Positions 60,180 to 64,000 of a stretch of DNA of 64,000 nt are shown one piece after another; position 1 is the stretch's first letter; the number at the start of each line of letters is the position of its first letter. The notes beneath the pieces were generated by a model. That model was not told where the DNA came from. It saw only the letters and a list, made by a program, of their open reading frames with translations, and searched no databases. The DNA lies in contig NZ_CADCWQ010000002.1 of the NCBI RefSeq assembly GCF_902806455.1, positions 434,001 through 498,000 of the forward strand, given 5' to 3'. The stretch is from Virgibacillus doumboii. Lineage in GTDB: Bacteria; Bacillota; Bacilli; Bacillales; Amphibacillaceae. The translations under genes and the position numbers were made by a program.

Positions 60180-60307
60180 AAATCTTTTTCATAGGACTGG
60201 AGGTGAATCAACGGTATCTGCGGCGAAGGAAATATTGAGTCTAAAGTCGAAAATAAAGGCTTTATGGAATGAAGATTATTACGAAATGAATAAAAGGAGC
60301 GAAAACT

Positions 60308-61096
60308 ATGAAACTATCATATGTAAAGATAATTGGATTCATATTACTTATTAGCCTGCTGGCAGCTTGCGGAAGCAACAATGAATCAGATGCGGATGCT
60401 GACGCTTCCTCAGATGATTCCGAAAAAAAAGAAACGTTGAAAATGGCAACCTCAGCTGACTTTCCGCCATTTGAGTCAAGAGACCCCGAGGGAAATTTTG
60501 AAGGATTTGATATCGATCTGGCCCATAAGATTGCAGATGAACTTGGGTATGAACTGAAAATAGAGGACATGAAATTTGATGGATTAATCGGGGCACTGCA
60601 GTCTAAACGTGTTGACATGGTTATGGCCGGAATGAGTACGACAGAAAAGCGCAGAAAGAATGTGGACTTTTCAATTGAGTATAACCGTTCAGGTGAAATG
60701 TTTATCAGTAAACCCGATTCTAATATTGGAAGTTTAGAAGACTTGGAAGGCAAAATGATAGGTGTACAATTAGGCACCATTCAGGAAGAGGGTGCTGAAG
60801 TACTAAGTAAAGAACACGGATTTGAAGTCAAAAAAGTCGACAATGCAAATATTTTAATTCAGGAATTAAAGTCAGGTCGGATTGATGCTGCATATATGGA
60901 TAAATCAGTTGCCCTTGGCTATATAGAAGAACAGGGATTTGCAGGATTTGATGATCCAACTACCAGCTCTCCCGGCATGGCAGTTGCATTTCCTAAGGGA
61001 AGTGAGCTTGTAGATGACGTTAATAAGGTTCTAGAAAAGCTTAAAGAAAATGGTGAAATGCAGAAACTGAAAGACAAATGGCTGGCAGAACAATAA
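60308..61096 (+). CDS. artP: Arginine-binding lipoprotein of the Art transporter
   Basis: 262 residues. A signal peptide ends in lipobox LAAC (Cys at about 20), followed by an acidic linker. The binding domain has LKMATSADFPPFESRDPEGN, FEGFDIDLAHKIADELGY, DMVMAGMSTTEKRRKNVDFS and LEGKMIGVQLGTIQEEGAEV, a polar amino-acid binding fold. With the next two genes (219 and 240 residues) it matches B. subtilis artPQR (255, 219, 240), the arginine importer. AAAGGAG precedes the ATG. Confidence 0.85.
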   Translation: MKLSYVKIIGFILLISLLAACGSNNESDADADASSDDSEKKETLKMATSADFPPFESRDPEGNFEGFDIDLAHKIADELGYELKIEDMKFDGLIGALQSKRVDMVMAGMSTTEKRRKNVDFSIEYNRSGEMFISKPDSNIGSLEDLEGKMIGVQLGTIQEEGAEVLSKEHGFEVKKVDNANILIQELKSGRIDAAYMDKSVALGYIEEQGFAGFDDPTTSSPGMAVAFPKGSELVDDVNKVLEKLKENGEMQKLKDKWLAEQ

Positions 61097-61129
61097 AAAG
61101 ATACAGCCGGAGAGGCGAGGTGTTAGGGC

Positions 61130-61789
61130 ATGAATTTGGATTTTAGCCAAATCGTGCCTTATATTCCTTTTATACTGGAAGGGATATGGGCTACATTAAA
61201 ATTTGTAAGTGTATCAATCATTGCAGGGTTTATCCTTGGCACGATTCTGGCAATCTTCAAAATAGGTAAGGTTACTTTCCTGAAGAGATTTGCCGATGTA
61301 TATACATCGATTTTCCGTGGAACACCACTGATTTTACAACTGATGATTATCTATTTTGCCGTACCACAACTGACCGGCTACGATATCCCGGAGTTTTTAA
61401 CAGCAGTACTGGCATTTGGATTAAATTCCGCTGCATATGTTTCGGAAATTATCCGGGCAGGCATTATGGCGGTGGATAAAGGACAAACGGAAGCGGCCGA
61501 AGCATTGGGAGTATCCTATCAACCAATGATGCTGAATATCATACTGCCGCAAGCAATTAAAAATATCCTGCCGGCACTAATGAACGAATTTATTACATTA
61601 ACCAAAGAATCTGCAATCGTGTCTACCATCGGTTACCTGGGTTTAATGCGCAGAGCACAAATAGTTGGTGCGGATATTTACCGGAACTTTGAACCACTGC
61701 TCCTCGCCGGATTAATTTACTGGGTTATGGTTTATATTCTTACCTTACTTGGCAAAGTTGCAGAACGGAGGCTGAGACACAGTGATTAA
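61130..61789 (+). CDS. artQ: Arginine ABC transporter permease
   Basis: 219 residues, exactly the length of B. subtilis ArtQ. A HisM-type permease: opening [20 protein letters not shown], conserved [23 protein letters not shown] loop [20 protein letters not shown] with [17 protein letters not shown]. It forms the homodimeric membrane channel for arginine. Its end overlaps artR by 8 bp. Confidence 0.87.
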   Translation: MNLDFSQIVPYIPFILEGIWATLKFVSVSIIAGFILGTILAIFKIGKVTFLKRFADVYTSIFRGTPLILQLMIIYFAVPQLTGYDIPEFLTAVLAFGLNSAAYVSEIIRAGIMAVDKGQTEAAEALGVSYQPMMLNIILPQAIKNILPALMNEFITLTKESAIVSTIGYLGLMRRAQIVGADIYRNFEPLLLAGLIYWVMVYILTLLGKVAERRLRHSD

Positions 61790-62504
61790 CGTGGGTAATC
61801 TTACTAAAAAATTTAATAAAAATACCGTTTTGAAAAACATCTCAACTACGATAAACGATGGGGAAGTAGTCGCTGTTATTGGTCCATCCGGTTCAGGGAA
61901 ATCAACATTTCTCCGCTGTTTAAATCTTTTGGAAAAGCCAACTGAAGGTGAAATATGGATAAATGATAAAGAAATAACAGATCCCAAAATCGATAAAATC
62001 GAAATCCGAAAACAAATCGGTATGGTTTTTCAGCATTTTCATCTATTCCCTCATATGACTGTTATGGAAAATATTACGTATGCACCGCAAAAAGTGAAAA
62101 AGGTGAAGAAAAATGAGGCTGAAGAAGCAGCGAACCAATTAATTGCCAAGGTCGGTCTCAGTGACAAGCCTGATGCTTATCCGAATCGCCTGTCAGGTGG
62201 TCAAAAGCAGCGGGTGGCAATTGCACGGGCATTGGCTATGGAACCAGCTATCATGTTGTTCGATGAACCCACATCAGCGCTTGACCCTGAAATGGTAAAA
62301 GAGGTGCTCGATGTGATGAAAGACCTGGCGCAGACCGGAATGACAATGGTTGTCGTAACCCATGAGATGAATTTTGCCCGTGAAGTAGCAGATCGCATTC
62401 TATTTTTGGATGAAGGTGAATTAATGGAAGAAGGACAACCGGACACATTTTTCACTAATCCTGAAACAGTTCGGGCAAAATCATTTCTGGATAAAATTTT
62501 ATAA
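61782..62504 (+). CDS. artR: Arginine ABC transporter ATP-binding protein
   Basis: 240 residues, as in B. subtilis ArtR, from a GTG after GGAGG with 10 nt spacing inside artQ. Motifs: Walker [11 protein letters not shown]-loop [12 protein letters not shown], signature LSGGQKQR, Walker [14 protein letters not shown] and H-loop VTHEM. It powers arginine uptake through ArtQ. It is the last gene of the operon; a MITE-like element begins 30 bp after its stop. Confidence 0.9.
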   Translation: MINVGNLTKKFNKNTVLKNISTTINDGEVVAVIGPSGSGKSTFLRCLNLLEKPTEGEIWINDKEITDPKIDKIEIRKQIGMVFQHFHLFPHMTVMENITYAPQKVKKVKKNEAEEAANQLIAKVGLSDKPDAYPNRLSGGQKQRVAIARALAMEPAIMLFDEPTSALDPEMVKEVLDVMKDLAQTGMTMVVVTHEMNFAREVADRILFLDEGELMEEGQPDTFFTNPETVRAKSFLDKIL

Positions 62505-62533
62505 AAAAGCTGTTTTCGTAAATTAAGTTAGTG

Positions 62534-62934
62534 TTGATATAAAATGCGAAGTATTCTAGAAAATCTGGTTAGTACCATTAAGTAATGTTCTTTAACGCCG
62601 CAGCTGGAATATACTCACTTTCCCGGGCAAGTGCTGAGCCCTCAGGAGTCTTGCATATTCCAGCTGCTGGTTTACAAGGTTAACTATTTTTCGTAATTAT
62701 AAATTTTATTGATTTACCAAGATAAAGTGAGCAATATTCAGCGGAGGAAATACGCTGAGACTCCTGTGGGAGCAGAGGCTCATCAGCCGCCCACGGCTAA
62801 GAAGACACTGCGAAAACGCACTTTTTGAGCAGATGTCGCCTTGGTACCCGGAGGTGTGAAAGCGAAGTGTATTTCCGCAGCGGCGGACTAACACTCATAT
62901 AAAGTTACGTCGCATTTTATATCTTTTATGTCAA
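62534..62934. mobile_element. MITE-like palindromic element, copy 2
   Basis: 401 bp. Ends TTGATATAAAATGCGAA (62534-62550) and CGCATTTTATATC ... TGTCAA (62911-62934) are inverted repeats. A left arm (GCAGCTGGAATATACTCACT to ATATTCCAGCTGC) faces a right arm (GGAAATACGCTGAGACTCCTG to GTGTATTTCCGCAGCGG). Part of this right arm (about 62794-62870: AAGAAGACACTGCG, GATGTCGCCTTGGTACCCGG) is the reverse complement of a segment in the left arm of copy 1, showing exchange between arms. No ORF in it has a ribosome binding site. Confidence 0.72.
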
Positions 62935-62946
62935 TAAACAGCCTAT

Positions 62947-62988
62947 AAAAAAGCACTGCGTAATGGATATGTCCCCATTGAGCAGTGC
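62947..62988 (-). terminator. Terminator of the glutathione peroxidase gene
   Basis: On the minus strand GCACTGC pairs with GCAGTGC with inner CAATGG/CCATT pairing, followed by six T. It lies just past the stop at 62996. Confidence 0.8.
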
Positions 62989-62995
62989 ATTATAT

Positions 62996-63475
62996 CTACA
63001 TATTAATTGCGCTGTTGATGTCAGTTTTCAGGCTTTCAGGTTTTGTCTGGGGTGCATATCGTTCAATTACCTCACCCTGTTTGTTTATCAGAAACTTGGT
63101 GAAGTTCCATTTAATATTCTTTGTAAGCATCCCTTTCGCCTGCTGGGTTAAATGTACAAATAAAGGGTGGGCGTTATCACCCTTAACCTCCACTTTGCTA
63201 AACATCGGAAAAGAAACTCCGTAATTTTGCTCACAGAAACTGGCAATTTCCTCATTAGAACCGGGATCCTGATTGTTAAACTGATTACATGGGAAACCGA
63301 GCACTTCAAAACCTTGATCCTTATAAGCATCATATAATTTTTGAAGGCCATCAAATTGTGGTGTAAAACCACATTCGCTAGCAGTGTTCACAATAAGAAG
63401 TACATTTCCTTGATAATCTGCCAGGGACTTTTCCGTACCTGTCATCGTGGTCGCAGAGAAGTCATATACATTAAT
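62996..63475 (-). CDS. Glutathione peroxidase family protein, apparent ATT start
   Basis: 159 residues. Start: the reading begins at ATT AAT GTA TAT GAC, 9 nt after AAAAGGAGG. No in-frame ATG/GTG/TTG lies nearby upstream, and the next ATG (11 residues on) would cut off the first strand INVYDFSATT, which matches the usual MNxYDFSA opening of the family. Motifs: VNTASECGFTPQ (catalytic Cys, Sec in some relatives), GFPCNQFNNQDPGSNEEI (Gln) and IKWNFTKFLI (Trp/Asn). It detoxifies hydroperoxides, most likely with thioredoxin. A SigA promoter for the next gene is divergent. Confidence 0.8.
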   Translation of the reverse strand: MNVYDFSATTMTGTEKSLADYQGNVLLIVNTASECGFTPQFDGLQKLYDAYKDQGFEVLGFPCNQFNNQDPGSNEEIASFCEQNYGVSFPMFSKVEVKGDNAHPLFVHLTQQAKGMLTKNIKWNFTKFLINKQGEVIERYAPQTKPESLKTDINSAINM

Positions 63476-63574
63476 GTAAATCAGCCTCCTTTTTACTAAA
63501 TAATAGCAATATTCTTGCGTTAATGTCAAAGAGCAGTTAAATAATAGAATAAAAAATCTTAATATTCTTATAAC

Positions 63575-63603
63575 TTGAACTGTGCATAAAAAAAAGGTAA
63601 AAT
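63575..63603 (+). promoter_or_regulatory. SigA promoter of TRAP binding protein gene
   Basis: TTGAAC (63575-63580), 17 bp, TAAAAT (63598-63603); start expected near 63610. Confidence 0.6.
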
Positions 63604-63627
63604 ACATAATAAAACGTTTTCTTGAAA

Positions 63628-63642
63628 TTGAAAACGTAACCA
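63628..63642. promoter_or_regulatory. Catabolite-responsive element (cre)
   Basis: TTGAAAACGTAACCA fits the CcpA consensus WTGNAANCGNWNNCW at every fixed position. It is about 18 bp downstream of the predicted start, a repression (roadblock) position. Confidence 0.55.
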
Positions 63643-63711
63643 TTTGGTTTAGAACATATTGTGATAAACAATATGGTTTAAATAAAAATCTATCTTAAAG
63701 GGGGAGTTACT

Positions 63712-64000
63712 TTGAGAAAAAGAACTCTATTTTCATTAGTTTTAGTTCTGGCCATTGGCATGATTTTAAGTGCTTGTGGTGACAGTGGTGAAGGTTCAGG
63801 TTCAGGCGGAGGCGACTCTGAAGGGGCCGTAACCAATTTGACCATGGGAACAGGTAGTGTTGGTGGTGTCTACTATCCACTTGGTGGTGAGATGGCTAAC
63901 CTGTTTGTGGACAACATTGATGTAGAAGGTTTTGATGTAAGTTCAGTTGAATCAGGTGCATCAGTTGAAAACATCGCAAAAATTCAAGCAGGAGAATTCC
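63712..64000 (+). CDS. TAXI-family TRAP transporter solute-binding lipoprotein (partial)
   Basis: At least 96 residues from a TTG after GGGGGAG; the 3' end is cut by the window. Signal peptide with lipobox LSAC, then a Gly/Ser/Asp-rich linker and the TAXI-type start NLTMGTGSVGGVYYPLGGEM with VSSVESGASVENIAKIQAGE. TAXI proteins feed TRAP permeases (DctQM fusion), expected just outside. Candidate substrates are dicarboxylates or glutamate. A probable cre upstream suggests carbon catabolite repression. Confidence 0.83.
   Translation, partial: MRKRTLFSLVLVLAIGMILSACGDSGEGSGSGGGDSEGAVTNLTMGTGSVGGVYYPLGGEMANLFVDNIDVEGFDVSSVESGASVENIAKIQAGEF

Noticed and set aside
62996..63643. Longer glutathione peroxidase starting far upstream at 63643
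   Set aside because: The extra 56 codons encode a hydrophobic Phe/Leu/Tyr-rich run with no family match and cross a strong ribosome binding site and the divergent promoter.

Overview
The window looks like chromosome of a low-GC, spore-forming, salt-adapted member of the Bacillaceae (Virgibacillus/Oceanobacillus/Lentibacillus-like; the genus is an inference). Support: spore-coat CotX-type genes at the left edge, T-box leaders, strong AAGGAGG ribosome binding sites with some TTG/GTG starts, B. subtilis-like operons (yclNOPQ, artPQR, hom-thrC-thrB), a probable SigB promoter and an ectoine/hydroxyectoine uptake operon (ehuBCDA). No rRNA, tRNA, phage, transposase or CRISPR locus was seen.

Layout. 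1-1.3 kb: spore coat genes (minus strand). 1.5-5.4 kb: AraC/GyrI regulator, ddl, nitroreductase, a cupin behind an apparent FNR box, and a guanine deaminase-like enzyme. 5.4-9.9 kb: a methionine-type T-box leader controlling a SAM hydrolase (DUF62) and a complete ECF transporter. 9.9-14.5 kb: an ABC-F ATPase behind a transcription attenuator with a two-codon upstream ORF, then a membrane protein, fructosamine kinase, DUF2269 protein and HD protein. 14.7-22.5 kb: VanY-type carboxypeptidase, pepT, sulfurtransferase, tag, acetyltransferase, amidase, and a FadR-like regulator with a fatty acid hydroxylase. 22.6-29.4 kb: a second attenuator-controlled ABC-F, ArsR-like regulator, aldo/keto reductase, an rsgA-like GTPase, an Rpn-type nuclease with a repeat tail, and a SpoT-like HD protein. 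29.4-38.9 kb: TetR and membrane protein, EamA transporter, fni, threonine T-box with hom-thrC-thrB, a MITE-like element, MBL hydrolase and FrnE/DsbA protein. 39-46 kb: Fur-box-controlled yclNOPQ (petrobactin-type siderophore uptake), a SurA-like lipoprotein, YbaN, a lipase-like hydrolase and murB. 46-53 kb: ehuBCDA, panE, a YtzI-like small protein, a VOC dioxygenase and cwlK. 53-64 kb: plsY, DUF456, pdxK, pncA, MFS transporter, proline T-box with an archaeal-type proS, a perfect 10 x 20 bp tandem repeat, a YdaT-like stress protein, artPQR, a second MITE-like element, a glutathione peroxidase with an apparent AUU start, and the beginning of a TAXI-type TRAP binding protein.

How it fits together: much of the window is nutrient scavenging (Met/SAM, Thr, Pro, Arg, iron, ectoine) under RNA or repressor control, plus two antibiotic-type ABC-F proteins with ribosome-sensing leaders. 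The least explained features are a 20-bp-periodic repeat family found directly downstream of four plus-strand genes, and paired inverted MITE-like elements. Also notable are a tandem FadR-type operator, two convincing ABC-F attenuators, and the T-box-controlled SAM hydrolase/ECF cluster, which could be a SAM or sulfonium-compound salvage system.
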